Origin: Collimonas sp. OK307 | GTDB taxonomy: Bacteria > Pseudomonadota > Gammaproteobacteria > Burkholderiales > Burkholderiaceae_D | Assembly: GCF_900113705.1 (NCBI RefSeq) | Contig: NZ_FOQI01000011.1 | Location: 62,001-126,000, forward strand | Direction: 5' to 3' | Length of the DNA: 64,000 bases | In this document: one piece after another, positions 8,259 to 17,670 of the stretch | Layout: every line of letters begins with the position of its first letter | Position numbering within the stretch: position 1 is the stretch's first letter | Program-made: the position numbers and the translations under genes | Notes under the pieces: model-generated | The model's database searches: none | Seen by the model: the letters and a program-made list of their open reading frames with translations, nothing else | What the model was told of the DNA's origin: nothing

Positions 8259-8551
8259 ACGAACCTCCCTTGTGACTATACGAACAGGGACTTGTCGCCG
8301 CAGCTCGCAGCGGCAAGAGATAAATTATTCTAGGTTGCGTGGTGGGTCAATTCAAGTTGGATGACGGCCCGACAGATCGTCGTGCGCGGTTGTCGCGGGC
8401 ATTTAACCTGAAGTCTAGAGGGGCGTCGATTTTCTATGGGGCAACTTCATCGAAAGGCGGTTTGTGGGCGATAGTGTTGAAAAACTCGCTGCCGACCATT
8501 GGTGGCAGGGGAATGCGGCGCGACCTGCCGGACGCCGCACATGTTTGCATT
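8259..8551. other. intergenic, nothing recognised
   Basis: This is a 293-base gap between the DUF1326 start and the end of the SnoaL-like gene. Apart from the DUF1326 ribosome-binding site next to 8258 I see no hairpin, repeat or convincing reading frame. Confidence 0.5.
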
Positions 8552-8911
8552 TCAAGAGTTATTCTCAAAAAATCCATTCATGCTGACCAGCCTGCCTTGA
8601 TCGTCATACTCGCCGTAACTGATCCCGGTTCCCACCGTTATGTTTTCCTGGGTTTTCATTTCCCAGTTAGCGATGCTTTTTTGATGGTGCGACATGAAAT
8701 ATGTCGTGACGAAATGGGCGCCGGGAATCTGTTGATGCAAATGCTCCATGTAATTGATGAGCTCGTCCCATGATGCCGCTTGCGTCAGTGGGTCTGTGTA
8801 AACGGCGTTATCCGCGAGCACCTCTGAAAATATCGCCAGCCTTTCCGCCTTGCTTGTCATTTTCCAGGCAGAGGTATATTTTTCCCACGTCTTCTCAAGA
8901 TCTGCATTCAT
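8552..8911 (-). CDS. SnoaL-like/NTF2-fold protein
   Basis: A 119-residue protein with the size and pattern of the SnoaL-like (NTF2-fold) family. It has an N-terminal helix, then ADNAVYTDPLTQAASWDELINY, then the strands of the cone-shaped barrel. Such proteins are small hydrolases, isomerases or binding proteins, and the ligand is unknown. I chose the ATG at 8911, which has an AGGAG site upstream; a start at 8935 would overlap the AraC gene. It lies just downstream of that AraC/GyrI regulator on the same strand and is probably co-transcribed. Confidence 0.8.
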   Translation of the reverse strand: MNADLEKTWEKYTSAWKMTSKAERLAIFSEVLADNAVYTDPLTQAASWDELINYMEHLHQQIPGAHFVTTYFMSHHQKSIANWEMKTQENITVGTGISYGEYDDQGRLVSMNGFFENNS

Positions 8912-8931
8912 GTTTGCTGCTCCTCTCGTGA

Positions 8932-9801
8932 TCAATTTATTGGAATGGCATAGTGCATGACCGATTCATTCGAGCTGGGGTTATAGTCCGCGCCATAGAA
9001 TTCCAGATCGGTCGTATTGGCGTGTCTTCTTCCGCTGCGCGGCAGCCAGGTCGAGTAAATATAGTTGATGGTGTTGTCGATCAAACTGACGGCGCCGTTG
9101 TGCGCAAATTTGGCGTAGGTGCATGCCGGGATTTGAATCGCCAGCATTCCCACCGGAATATCCGCGAGTGCAGTCACTTCAATCGCACAAAAATATTCCA
9201 GTTCATCGCTGTTCTCTGTTATCTGCCTGACGACGCCGTAACAAGTGCCGCCAACCGTGTTCTTGATTTCGGATAGCCGTGGAAGGAATTGCTGCCACAG
9301 CGGCGGCAGCTTTTCGCCGATATTGTTTTTCTCCGAATCGGTGCCAAAGAAGCTTGTCCTTAATCCCACAAGCTGCATTTCCTTTTGCACATAAATTTCG
9401 GGGACGGTATTCATCCTCTTGTTGATATGTTCAAGGTAGTCTTGGTCGAACTTTACCTTTTGCGGGAATGGGCGCCTCTTCCCAATTTTGCGATATTCAG
9501 CCGGCGTAGTATCAAACGCGGATTTAAACGCCCGTGTAAAGCTTTCCTGGCTTTCAAAATCCGCTTCCATTGCGATGTCGATGATTTTTTTGTCGCTGTT
9601 CAGTAACTGATCAAGTGCTTTTCCGAGTCTTCTCGAGCGGATGTAGTCCTTTACTGTGTCGCCGGTCAGTCCTTTAAAGATGCGCTGAAAATGCCATTGG
9701 CTCAGCCCGGCTCCGCTCGCCACTGCATTGATGGAAATTGGCTGGTCAAGATTGGCTTCGATGTAATCGACGCCGCGTTGGATTTGATCGAGGTAATTCA
9801 T
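8932..9801 (-). CDS. AraC-family regulator with GyrI-like effector domain
   Basis: A 289-residue regulator of the Rob type. Two AraC helix-turn-helix motifs occupy residues 5-105 (GAGLSQWHFQRIFKGLTG and the second, ESFTRAFKSAFDTTPAEYRK). A GyrI-like/effector-binding domain covers about 130-289. Putting the DNA-binding domain first and the ligand domain second is typical of Rob and related small-molecule sensors. An AAGGAG site precedes the ATG. It leads a two-gene unit with the SnoaL-like protein. The inducer is unknown. Confidence 0.92.
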   Translation of the reverse strand: MNYLDQIQRGVDYIEANLDQPISINAVASGAGLSQWHFQRIFKGLTGDTVKDYIRSRRLGKALDQLLNSDKKIIDIAMEADFESQESFTRAFKSAFDTTPAEYRKIGKRRPFPQKVKFDQDYLEHINKRMNTVPEIYVQKEMQLVGLRTSFFGTDSEKNNIGEKLPPLWQQFLPRLSEIKNTVGGTCYGVVRQITENSDELEYFCAIEVTALADIPVGMLAIQIPACTYAKFAHNGAVSLIDNTINYIYSTWLPRSGRRHANTTDLEFYGADYNPSSNESVMHYAIPIN

Positions 9802-9996
9802 CAGTTCTCCTTTGTGGGGGAATGATAAAAGGATTTAAATCCGGGGTTTTGATATTTTGTGCTCGAATCTGACGGAGTAGACCTCACGTTTCATGAGCGA
9901 TTAGCTTGCGTTAGCGCTGCCGGTTTGGCTCAGATAGTATAGTTGCTTTGCGGTAAGTATATCGGTAGGATTTGGCACCTACGCCAAGGAATTTAA

Positions 9997-11364
9997 ATGC
10001 CATCCACCAAAGATCCAACCTCTACTATTCTCCGCTATTCAGTATTTGCGCTTGCCTGCTTTTCAGTCGCGGCTTTTGCCCAGTCCCTGCCGACGGCGGC
10101 GCCGGCTTGTCTTACCGGCGCCTACCGTTCACCGGCGGGCGAGATCGTCACCCTGACCCAGCGCCCAGGCTTTCCGCAGACACTGCTGGCGACTGATTTC
10201 AACGGCCGCAGCGGCGTCTTTGAGGTGGCCGGCGACGGCGTACTGAACGCAGCGCAGGATGCCGATAATCCGGCCAGGCTGGCGGGGCGCCTGACTTATG
10301 CCGGATGCCAGGCAACTTCGCTCGACTTGCAGTTTTCCGGCGCTGATGCGCAACACTGGTCGCGCATGCCGCTGCGGATTACCCGCACCCGTTTCATGTC
10401 CGGCGCAGTGCAACTGAATGGCGAACTGATCGAACCGATTGCTGGCGGCGACAAGCCGCCGCTGTTCGTGCTGGTGCACGGCTCCGAATCGAGTGCCACG
10501 GTTGATTCCAGCAACCATGCGTTCCTGATGGCGAGCCAAGGCATCGCCGCCTTCGTATTCGACAAGCGCGGCACCGGCGCCTCAGGCGGGGTTTATACCC
10601 AGGATTTCGTGCAGCTGGCGGACGACGCCGCCGCAGCGGTAGGGGAGGCGCGCCGGTTGAGCGCTGACCGTGTCGGCCGCGTCGGCGTCGCCGGCTTCAG
10701 CCAGGGCGGCTGGGTCGCGCCGCTGGCGGCGCTCAAGGCGCAGGCGGATTTCCTGGTGGTCGGTTATGGCGTGATCGGCACGCCGATCGAGCAGGACCAG
10801 TGGCAGGTTGACTACCAGTTGCGCCAGCTCGGCTACGGCGAAGACGTGATCGGCAAGGCGCGTACACTGACTGCCCTGGCCGGCAACGTTGCGGCATCGG
10901 ATTTCCGTAGCGGCATGCCGCGATTGCTGCACGCTAAGGATAAATACGCGGGCGAGCCTTGGCTGGCGAAAGTTGATGGCCAGTACAGCGGTGCACTGCT
11001 GCGCGGCGAGGTGGAACGGGCGCGCAGCGAAAGCCCGCAAGTGATCTGGCATTACGATTCGCTGGCGGTGCTGCGGCAGCTCGCCATCCCGCAGCTGTGG
11101 GTGTTTGCGCAAGACGATTCGGTGGCGCCCAGCGCGCCGACCATCGCTCGCCTGAATGCCTTGCGCGGCAGCGGCAAGGATATCGAGATTGCGGTTTTTC
11201 CGCAGTCGGATCACGGCATCCGTTCGTTTTCCGTGCGGCCTGACGGCAGCCGTAAATACCTGGCTTACGCGGCCGGCTATGATCGACTCTTGGCCGACTG
11301 GATGAGGCAGAGGCCCTTGTCGCCGGAGGTGCAGGAGAGGATGTTGGCACCGCCAGGCAGGTGA
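9997..11364 (+). CDS. secreted alpha/beta hydrolase
   Basis: A 455-residue protein with a Sec signal peptide (about residues 1-29, ending AAFAQS). A 100-residue beta-rich N-terminal part precedes the alpha/beta-hydrolase domain. The oxyanion-hole motif is VLVHGSES near 158-165, the nucleophile elbow is GFSQGG with Ser235, and the likely acid and base are in FAQDDS near 374 and SDHGI near 405. All catalytic residues are therefore present. It should act in the periplasm or outside the cell on an ester or peptide; the substrate is not evident. It is transcribed alone. Confidence 0.88.
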   Translation: MPSTKDPTSTILRYSVFALACFSVAAFAQSLPTAAPACLTGAYRSPAGEIVTLTQRPGFPQTLLATDFNGRSGVFEVAGDGVLNAAQDADNPARLAGRLTYAGCQATSLDLQFSGADAQHWSRMPLRITRTRFMSGAVQLNGELIEPIAGGDKPPLFVLVHGSESSATVDSSNHAFLMASQGIAAFVFDKRGTGASGGVYTQDFVQLADDAAAAVGEARRLSADRVGRVGVAGFSQGGWVAPLAALKAQADFLVVGYGVIGTPIEQDQWQVDYQLRQLGYGEDVIGKARTLTALAGNVAASDFRSGMPRLLHAKDKYAGEPWLAKVDGQYSGALLRGEVERARSESPQVIWHYDSLAVLRQLAIPQLWVFAQDDSVAPSAPTIARLNALRGSGKDIEIAVFPQSDHGIRSFSVRPDGSRKYLAYAAGYDRLLADWMRQRPLSPEVQERMLAPPGR

Positions 11365-11494
11365 ATTTCGGCTTACCTCGGTGCGAGCGGTCGTCGTAGT
11401 TGATGATGCTGATCGCGCCGAGGTCGACCTCTGTGATGTAGTGGATATTGGTGGCTGCCGTAGGGATGCACGCCGATTTTTTCGGACAAAAGAA

Positions 11495-11522
11495 AAGGGG
11501 CTGCATTTGCATGCAACCCCTT
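11495..11522 (-). terminator. hairpin terminator of tRNA-Asn
   Basis: Complementary arms AAGGGG-TGCA and TGCA-CCCCTT surround a TGCAAA core. On the minus strand the stem is followed by TTCTTTTGT, just after the tRNA 3' end. The symmetric arms could also act in the other direction for the hydrolase gene. Confidence 0.65.
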
Positions 11523-11530
11523 ATATATCT

Positions 11531-11606
11531 TGGCTCCCCGACCTGGACTCGAACCAGGGACCTGCGGATTAACAGTCCGTCGCTCTACCAACTGAGCTAT
11601 CAGGGA
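11531..11606 (-). tRNA. tRNA-Asn (anticodon GTT)
   Basis: A 76-base gene including encoded CCA (11531-11533). The acceptor stem pairs TCCCTGA with TCGGGGA. The D-loop has the AGCTCAGTTGGTAGAGC pattern, the anticodon loop reads CTGTTAA with anticodon GTT, and the T-arm contains GGTTCGAGTCC. All four arms fold normally. It lies downstream of the aminotransferase gene on the same strand. Confidence 0.97.
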
Positions 11607-11676
11607 ATTGAAAGAAGCAGAATTATAGTCTTGAATTCGCTGAGTTGTCAAAGCTTTTTCTAAACTTTTCTACATC

Positions 11677-11705
11677 CCCGGAGTAGTCTTTACAACTTCT
11701 CCGGG
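11677..11705 (-). terminator. possible hairpin after the aminotransferase gene
   Basis: CCCGGAG (11677-11683) and CTCCGGG (11699-11705) can pair, with a 15-base loop, 10 bases beyond the stop codon at 11715. There is no clear T-run, so termination is uncertain. Confidence 0.4.
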
Positions 11706-11714
11706 ACCCGAATA

Positions 11715-12932
11715 TTACAGGACTTTTGCGATTGCGGCGACAACATTATCAATATTTTTCGTATTGAGTGCTGCCACGCAGATACGGCCGGTGTCGACCG
11801 CGTAAATCGAGAACTCATCGCGCAGGCGATCGACCTGGGCTTTGGTCAAACCGGAGTAAGAGAACATGCCGCGTTGCTTGGTGACGAAATCGAAGTCGTG
11901 GCCTGGCGCCTGTTCTTTCAACTTCTTGACCAGCAGGTGACGCATTTCGCGAATACGTACGCGCATGCCGGCCAGTTCTTCTTCCCACAGTTTGCGCAGC
12001 TCTGGCGACGACAGGGCGGTGGCGACTACCTGGCCGCCGTGGATTGGCGGGTTGGAGTAGTTGGTGCGTACCACGCGCTTCAATTGCGACAGCACGCGGC
12101 CGGCTTCTTCTTTGCTGGCAGCGACGATGCTCAGCGCGCCAACGCGTTCGCCGTATAGCGAGAACGATTTCGAGAACGAGTTCGATACGAACAGCGGGCC
12201 GCCGGCTTCGGCGAAGCGGCGTACTACCTGGCCGTCGGCTTCGATGCCGTCGCCAAAACCTTGGTAGGCCATGTCGAGGAACGGAATCAGGCCGCGCTGT
12301 GTCACTACTTCGATGACCTGGGTCCATTCGGCATCGGTCAGATCGGCGCCGGTCGGGTTGTGGCAGCAGGCGTGCAGGACAACGATCGAGCCGCTGGCCA
12401 TGGTCTTGAGCGCGTTCAGCATGCCGCTGAAGTTGACGCCGCGGGTGGCTGGGTCGTAGTAAGGATAGTTGTTGACGGTGAAGCCGGCCGATTCAAATAG
12501 CGCGCGGTGGTTTTCCCAGCTTGGATCGCTGATCCAGACTTGCGCGTCGGCTGCGGCGAAGCGCTTGAGGAAATCGGCGCCCAGTTTCAATGCGCCGGTG
12601 CCGCCGATGGCTTGCACGGTGATCGCACGTTTCTCTTGAACTACGGCGCTGTCGGCCCCAAATACCAGTTCTTGCACAGCCTTGTCGTAAGCAGCCAGGC
12701 CTTCGATCGGCAGGTAGGTGCGCGGCGACAGTTTTTCGATCAGCAGCGCTTCAGCCTTTTGCACGCAATCCAGCAACGGCACCTTGCCGTTGTCGTCGTA
12801 ATAGACGCCGACGCCGAGGTTGGTCTTGCCTGGATTTTGATCCGCATTGAAACCTTCGGTGATGCCGAGGATAGGATCGCGTGGCGCCATTTCGATGGCG
12901 GTGAAGAGGGAGGCTGAAAGAGGTGCGTTCAT
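11715..12932 (-). CDS. aromatic/aspartate aminotransferase
   Basis: A 405-residue class I aminotransferase of the AspC/TyrB type, which transfers amino groups between aspartate or aromatic amino acids and 2-oxoglutarate using PLP. Visible signatures are TNLGVGVYYDDNG at the N-terminus, the CHNPTGADLT loop, the PLP-binding lysine in SNSFSKSFSLYGERVG, and the substrate-carboxylate Arg in the C-terminal RGMFSYSGL region. Length and sequence are close to the tyrosine/aromatic branch, but AspC function cannot be excluded. It is divergent from uvrB across 126 bp. Confidence 0.93.
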   Translation of the reverse strand: MNAPLSASLFTAIEMAPRDPILGITEGFNADQNPGKTNLGVGVYYDDNGKVPLLDCVQKAEALLIEKLSPRTYLPIEGLAAYDKAVQELVFGADSAVVQEKRAITVQAIGGTGALKLGADFLKRFAAADAQVWISDPSWENHRALFESAGFTVNNYPYYDPATRGVNFSGMLNALKTMASGSIVVLHACCHNPTGADLTDAEWTQVIEVVTQRGLIPFLDMAYQGFGDGIEADGQVVRRFAEAGGPLFVSNSFSKSFSLYGERVGALSIVAASKEEAGRVLSQLKRVVRTNYSNPPIHGGQVVATALSSPELRKLWEEELAGMRVRIREMRHLLVKKLKEQAPGHDFDFVTKQRGMFSYSGLTKAQVDRLRDEFSIYAVDTGRICVAALNTKNIDNVVAAIAKVL

Positions 12933-13058
12933 CGTGATAACATAAAAAGTTGGCTGCAGATTGAATCTTGTAGCCGGGTTGAATGCTGTGCCGGGTCACG
13001 AATACTTCGCTGATCGGCGCGGATTTACTACCGCTTATTCTACCAAAGGTCGAGGCCC

Positions 13059-15140
13059 ATGGCTGACATATCACAGGTTTCCAGTAGCGTTGACGAGTCT
13101 AAAATCGTCACTTTTCCCAATTCGCCGTACAAATTGTTCCAGCCGTTCCTGCCCGCAGGTGACCAGCCGGCGGCGATCGCCAAGCTGGTGGAAGGGGTGG
13201 AAGACGGTTTGTTTTACCAGACGTTGCTGGGCGTTACCGGCTCTGGCAAGACGTATACGATGGCTAACGTGATCGCCCGCATGGGGCGGCCTGCCATCGT
13301 TTTTGCGCCCAACAAGACGCTGGCGGCCCAGCTATATAGCGAGTTTCGCGAGTTTTTTCCGCATAACGCGGTGGAATATTTCGTTAGTTATTACGATTAT
13401 TACCAGCCGGAAGCGTATGTGCCGCAGCGCGACTTGTTCATTGAGAAAGATTCGTCGATCAATGAGCATATAGAACAGATGCGCCTGTCCTGCACCAAAT
13501 CGCTGATGGAGCGGCGCGATGTGGTTATTGTGGCAACGGTGTCGGCGATTTACGGCATCGGTAATCCTAACGAATACCACCAGATGATCCTGACCTTGCG
13601 CGCCAAGGACAAGGTCAGCCAGCGCGACCTGATCGCACGCTTGATCCAGATGCAATACAACCGCAATGAAATCGATTTCGGCCGCGGCACTTTCCGTGTG
13701 CGCGGCGATACGATCGACGTCTTTCCTGCGGAACATGCCGAACTGGCCGTGCGCATCGAGATGTTCGACGATGAAATCGATAGCCTGCAATTGTTTGATC
13801 CGCTGACCGGTCGCGTGCGGCAAAAAATTCCGCGCTTTACCGTGTATCCGGGTTCCCACTATGTGACGCCGCGCGCTACTGTGCTGCGCGCCATAGAAAC
13901 CATCAAGGATGAGTTGCGTGAACGGCTCGAATTTTTCCGCAAGGAAAATAAATTGATCGAGGAGCAACGCATAGAGCAGCGCACGCGTTTCGATCTGGAA
14001 ATGATGCAGGAAATCGGATTCACCAAGGGTATCGAAAACTATTCGCGTCATTTGAGCGGCGCCTTGCCAGGCGAGCCGCCGCCGACCCTGGTCGATTACC
14101 TGCCGCCGGATGCACTGATGTTCCTGGATGAATCGCATGTGCTGATCGGCCAGCTGAACGGTATGTACAACGGCGACCGCGCACGTAAAACCAATCTGGT
14201 GGATTACGGCTTCCGGCTGCCGTCGGCGCTAGATAACCGGCCGTTGCGCTTCGATGAATTCGAAGGCAAGATGCGGCAGACGGTTTTCGTATCGGCGACG
14301 CCGGCCGATTATGAAAACCAGCGCGCCGGCCAGGTAGTGGAGCAGGTGGTGCGACCGACCGGCTTGATCGATCCTGCTATCGAGGTGCGGCCGGCCCTGA
14401 GCCAGGTTGATGACCTGATGACCGAAGCCAATGCTCGCATCAAGAAAAACGAGCGCGTGCTGGTGACGACGCTGACCAAGCGCATGGCGGAACAGCTCAC
14501 CGAATTCCTCAGCGATAACGGCATCAAGGTGCGCTATCTGCATAGCGATATCGAGACTGTCGAGCGAGTCGAGATTATCCGTGATCTGCGCCTGGGTACC
14601 TTCGACGTATTGGTCGGGATTAACCTGCTGCGCGAAGGTTTGGATATTCCTGAGGTGTCGCTGGTGGCGATCCTGGATGCGGACAAGGAAGGTTTCCTGC
14701 GTTCCGAGCGCAGCCTGATCCAGACCATAGGCCGCGCCGCACGGAACCTGAACGGCACCGCGATCCTGTATGCGGATCGGATGACCGATTCCATGCGCCG
14801 TGCGATCGACGAAACCGAGCGCCGTCGCAACAAGCAGATTGCTTTCAATACGGCGAACGGCATTACGCCGGTCGGTATCAGAAAGCAAATCAAGGAATTG
14901 ATCGACGGCGTCTACAGCCCGCAAGAGGCGCGCGAAGAGCTGCATGCGGCGCAGGATCAGGCCAAGTATGAAGCGATGAGCGAAAAGCAGGTGAGCAAGG
15001 AAATCAAGCGCCTGGAGAAGCTGATGATCGATCACGCGAAGAACCTGGAGTTCGAAAAAGCCGCGCAGGTGCGCGACCAGTTGCATGTGTTGAAGACGCA
15101 GTTGTTCGGTGCGCCCGGGGCCGACAATATTGCGTTCTGA
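13059..15140 (+). CDS. uvrB: excinuclease ABC subunit B
   Basis: A 693-residue UvrB, the damage-verifying helicase-like subunit of nucleotide excision repair. Walker A (GVTGSGKT) lies at residues 58-65. The beta-hairpin region [12 protein letters not shown], the DESHV Walker B box, the helicase motif near QTIGRAARN, and the C-terminal UVR domain ([13 protein letters not shown]) that contacts UvrA/UvrC are all present. Length is normal. A 69-base gap separates it from the glycosylase-like gene downstream. I saw no perfect LexA box in its promoter region. Confidence 0.98.
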   Translation: MADISQVSSSVDESKIVTFPNSPYKLFQPFLPAGDQPAAIAKLVEGVEDGLFYQTLLGVTGSGKTYTMANVIARMGRPAIVFAPNKTLAAQLYSEFREFFPHNAVEYFVSYYDYYQPEAYVPQRDLFIEKDSSINEHIEQMRLSCTKSLMERRDVVIVATVSAIYGIGNPNEYHQMILTLRAKDKVSQRDLIARLIQMQYNRNEIDFGRGTFRVRGDTIDVFPAEHAELAVRIEMFDDEIDSLQLFDPLTGRVRQKIPRFTVYPGSHYVTPRATVLRAIETIKDELRERLEFFRKENKLIEEQRIEQRTRFDLEMMQEIGFTKGIENYSRHLSGALPGEPPPTLVDYLPPDALMFLDESHVLIGQLNGMYNGDRARKTNLVDYGFRLPSALDNRPLRFDEFEGKMRQTVFVSATPADYENQRAGQVVEQVVRPTGLIDPAIEVRPALSQVDDLMTEANARIKKNERVLVTTLTKRMAEQLTEFLSDNGIKVRYLHSDIETVERVEIIRDLRLGTFDVLVGINLLREGLDIPEVSLVAILDADKEGFLRSERSLIQTIGRAARNLNGTAILYADRMTDSMRRAIDETERRRNKQIAFNTANGITPVGIRKQIKELIDGVYSPQEAREELHAAQDQAKYEAMSEKQVSKEIKRLEKLMIDHAKNLEFEKAAQVRDQLHVLKTQLFGAPGADNIAF

Positions 15141-15143
15141 GTG

Positions 15144-15165
15144 CAGGGTTCCTGCAACCCTGTTT
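15144..15165 (+). terminator. weak hairpin terminator after uvrB
   Basis: CAGGGTT (15144-15150) pairs with AACCCTG (15156-15162) around a 5-base loop, followed by TTTGTGCTGTTTATTT. The imperfect T-run suggests partial termination before the next gene at 15210. Confidence 0.5.
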
Positions 15166-15209
15166 GTGCTGTTTATTTATATTGACCGACCTGTTTTTTA
15201 CCAAGAACG

Positions 15210-16001
15210 ATGACTGACTTTCTTCCTGTTTCAATTCGTGCTGCGCTAGATGGTGTGCATGCTTCCTGGCTGACTATTCTGGAGGATGGCTTGCGCGCCG
15301 TGGCGCAGGCCAATCCGGCCTATTTGCAGGATCTGGCGGTAGCCGATTATTTGCCGACTGAAGGTCGCATGTTTGCCGCCTTCACCCAGCCATTGGATGC
15401 AGTGCGCTATGTGCTGGTGGGCGAGGGACCTTATCCACGTGCTGCAAGCGCTACCGGTGTGTGTTTCATGGATGGCGCCGTTGGTTCCCTGTGGTCGGAG
15501 AAGGGTTTGTCGAAGCAGGTTAATCGCGCCACCTCCTTGCGTAATTTCATGAAGATGCTGCTGGTGGCGGACGGCCAGCTGGCAATTGAAAGCACTACCG
15601 GCGACGCCATGCTGGAAGTGGCGCAGCGAGCGCAAACGGGCGGCTCGACGGCGATCCGGTTGCTGGCCGATTTGCAGGCCAATATGGTGGGGCAGGGGTT
15701 CTTGTTGTTAAACGCTTCGCTGGTGTTTCGCCCCGATGTGCCGCCGGTGAAAGATGCCAAGGCCTGGCAGCCGTTCATGCAAGCCGTATTGCAAGGGTTG
15801 GCCGATGCCGCGGACAAGCGTGGCGAGAGTCTGCCGACGCTGGTCTTGTGGGGGAAAATTGCCGAGCAGTTGAATGCTTACCCGGTGACCGCGCGCTTCC
15901 CGAAGGCAGTGGCCGAGCATCCTTACAATCTCAGTTTTATCGGTAACGCCGGTATGCAGGCCTTGTTCGGGCCGATGCAGTTGTTACGGCGCGCAAGCTG
16001 A
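15210..16001 (+). CDS. uracil-DNA-glycosylase-like protein with altered active site
   Basis: A 263-residue protein with the layout of family 1 uracil-DNA glycosylases. The water-activating loop, normally GQDPYH, reads GEGPYP (71-76), so the catalytic Asp and the following His are absent while the Tyr is kept. The uracil-stacking GVCF (83-86) is present. The C-terminal loop, normally HPSPLS, reads AEHPYNLSF (235-243), keeping His-Pro. The fold seems retained but ordinary uracil excision chemistry would be impaired. It follows uvrB on the same strand. It may be a DNA-binding paralogue or a glycosylase of changed specificity. Confidence 0.72.
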   Translation: MTDFLPVSIRAALDGVHASWLTILEDGLRAVAQANPAYLQDLAVADYLPTEGRMFAAFTQPLDAVRYVLVGEGPYPRAASATGVCFMDGAVGSLWSEKGLSKQVNRATSLRNFMKMLLVADGQLAIESTTGDAMLEVAQRAQTGGSTAIRLLADLQANMVGQGFLLLNASLVFRPDVPPVKDAKAWQPFMQAVLQGLADAADKRGESLPTLVLWGKIAEQLNAYPVTARFPKAVAEHPYNLSFIGNAGMQALFGPMQLLRRAS

Positions 16002-16024
16002 CCGCAAGACGCTTGATCTTGGTT

Positions 16025-16816
16025 TTAGATCAAGCTCATTTGCCGTAAATCGATTTCCGCCTGGGTCAACGGCTTGTCGGCTGCTGGCGGTGGACTGAGA
16101 AGATCCAGTTCCGGCTCAGCGGCAGGCACTGCAGCTTTTGGCGCCGGTGCGGGTTTGGCGCGTTTGCTGCTGGCGACGACAGTAGCGGTGGGTGTGGCTG
16201 GAGTGGCGGCCGCCAGCCAGCGCTTGAGCATGTCGTCAAACAGCGCCAGCATCGCTGCCGGCAATTCCGGTGTGTAGGCTTGCCGGATCACGATGCCGTC
16301 CCACATGGCGGTCAACAGCAACGCCGCCGCGTGCGCGTCCAGAGCCTGATCGATCTGGCCGCGTTCCTGGGCAGTGCGCAGCATGTCTGCCAGGCCGTCT
16401 ACCCATTCCGTCTCCGCTTTCTTGATCACTGCGCCGACGCGCTTGTTGCGCAAGCCCTCGGCGTAGATTTCTGTCATCAGGCCGGCATCGCTGATGGCGG
16501 CGTAACGCTGGGCGAAAGCACGGGTGATGGCTGACAAGGCTTGCGGCAGATCGTCCGTATCATGAAATTCTGACAATAAAGTGCGTGCCTGGCGCCGTTC
16601 ATCCTCTGCCATGGCGGCAATAATCGCATCCTTGCTGGTGAAATAGCGGTACACAGCACCTGGCCCCAGACCTACTTCGGTGCAGATTTCCTGCATGGAC
16701 GTCTGGTGAAAACCGGTCTTGCGGAAGCACTTTCCTGCGGATTTCAGGATGTCGACGCGCTTCTGGTCAGCTCTCTGCGTCGGTGATTGCGGTGTCTTGG
16801 ATTTGCGGATGGCCAT
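16025..16816 (-). CDS. TetR-family regulator with long Pro/Ala tail
   Basis: A 263-residue protein. The TetR helix-turn-helix spans about residues 20-65 (FHQTSMQEICTEVGLGPGAVYRYF). A ligand domain follows to about residue 200. The last 60 residues are rich in Ala, Pro and Thr and end in a short helix (LTQAEIDLRQMSLI), longer than normal for TetR. It is convergent with the glycosylase-like gene, and its stop codon lies within a CTTGATC/GATCAAG hairpin. The ligand and targets are unknown. Confidence 0.88.
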   Translation of the reverse strand: MAIRKSKTPQSPTQRADQKRVDILKSAGKCFRKTGFHQTSMQEICTEVGLGPGAVYRYFTSKDAIIAAMAEDERRQARTLLSEFHDTDDLPQALSAITRAFAQRYAAISDAGLMTEIYAEGLRNKRVGAVIKKAETEWVDGLADMLRTAQERGQIDQALDAHAAALLLTAMWDGIVIRQAYTPELPAAMLALFDDMLKRWLAAATPATPTATVVASSKRAKPAPAPKAAVPAAEPELDLLSPPPAADKPLTQAEIDLRQMSLI

Positions 16817-17059
16817 ACTGAGTGCTGCTCAAAAGAGGACTGTGCGGAGGGTCGACATTATAGGTTTAAGCGCGACCTCCTAGAATAAATTTTTTGCTGT
16901 TATCACTGTTTCTGCGCTGCTCTTGTTATAGCAGTTTGTGTATATAAGGCAATTTTCCTGCGCTGGCCCGGGGCCGGATAATGCCCTTATTTGTTGTGTT
17001 TGTATAAATGACAATTGCCGTCAAATCCCCGTCCGGCGCGGGATTCGGGGAATTGGGCA

Positions 17060-17084
17060 ATACCTGACGGATTCACTCAAGTTT
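17060..17084 (+). promoter_or_regulatory. IscR type-1 binding site
   Basis: Compared base by base with the E. coli type-1 consensus ATASYYGACTRWWWYAGTCRRSTAT, this 25-base stretch matches at 22 positions. It overlaps the -35 element of the isc promoter, so holo-IscR would repress the operon when Fe-S clusters are plentiful. Confidence 0.75.
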
Positions 17085-17092
17085 GGTATACT
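17064..17092 (+). promoter_or_regulatory. sigma-70 promoter of the isc operon
   Basis: A -35 CTGACG (17064-17069) and -10 TATACT (17087-17092) are separated by 17 bases. Transcription would begin near 17099, about 60 bases before iscR. Confidence 0.7.
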
Positions 17093-17158
17093 GACGTAAC
17101 ACTACGTAATCCCGAAAAAAGGATACGCGGATAGGATAGGTTTGAGAGCGGAGATTAC

Positions 17159-17653
17159 ATGCGTCTGACTACAAAAGGCCGGTTTGCGGTAACTGCGATG
17201 ATCGATTTGGCATTGCGGCAGGGCAAAGGTCCAGTTACTTTGTCCGCAATTAGCGAGCGTCAAGAGATTTCCCTGTCATATCTGGAACAATTGTTCGGTA
17301 AATTGCGTCGTCACCAGATTGTTGAATCCGTGCGCGGGCCAGGCGGCGGATACAACCTGGCGCGCAAGGCCGAAGACGTCACGGTGGCGGACATCATCAT
17401 CGCGGTCGATGAACCGCTGGATGCGACCCAGTGCGGCGGCAAGGAAAACTGCCACAGCCCGGACCACGAGGGCGGCGGCCGTTGCATGACGCACGACCTG
17501 TGGTCGACCTTGAATGCAAAAATGGTCGAGTATCTGGATTCGGTGTCGCTGAAGGATTTGGTAGACCAACAACATGCGCAGCAACAAGCGCATCAGAAGA
17601 AGACCCTGGAACAAAATGTGGTGGTGATGCATCGGTCCCACCTGGTTGCTTGA
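17159..17653 (+). CDS. iscR: Fe-S cluster-sensing repressor IscR
   Basis: A 164-residue Rrf2-family regulator. The winged helix-turn-helix covers residues 1-65, including the family start [19 protein letters not shown]. The [2Fe-2S] ligands are Cys92, Cys98, Cys109 and probably His112. The second cysteine spacing is five residues wider than in E. coli IscR (C92, C98, C104), with an acidic/Gly loop between. It is the first gene of the isc operon and very likely represses it through the type-1 site at 17060. Confidence 0.97.
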   Translation: MRLTTKGRFAVTAMIDLALRQGKGPVTLSAISERQEISLSYLEQLFGKLRRHQIVESVRGPGGGYNLARKAEDVTVADIIIAVDEPLDATQCGGKENCHSPDHEGGGRCMTHDLWSTLNAKMVEYLDSVSLKDLVDQQHAQQQAHQKKTLEQNVVVMHRSHLVA

Positions 17654-17670
17654 TTGGAGCTAGAAAAAGT

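Larger units (their letters stand above)
16817..17158. other. isc operon promoter region
   Basis: This 342-base gap holds the divergent start regions of the TetR gene and iscR. The isc promoter and an IscR site lie at 17060-17092 and are listed separately. Otherwise the DNA is AT-rich and I see no further gene or repeat. Confidence 0.6.

Noticed and set aside
11365-11530. Minus-strand fragment reading PTAATNIHYITEVDLGAIS near the tRNA
   Set aside because: It looked like a possible broken gene, but it has no start site or recognised family and runs into the reverse of the hydrolase gene.
12990-13005. CTGT-N8-ACGA near uvrB as a LexA box
   Set aside because: Only one half matches the consensus, unlike the exact box at 48847; the other half is wrong at two bases.
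17431-17670. Open reading frame continuing upstream of iscS into iscR
   Set aside because: These codons overlap iscR in another frame, the residues are unlike IscS, and the ATG at 17671 follows a normal spacing.
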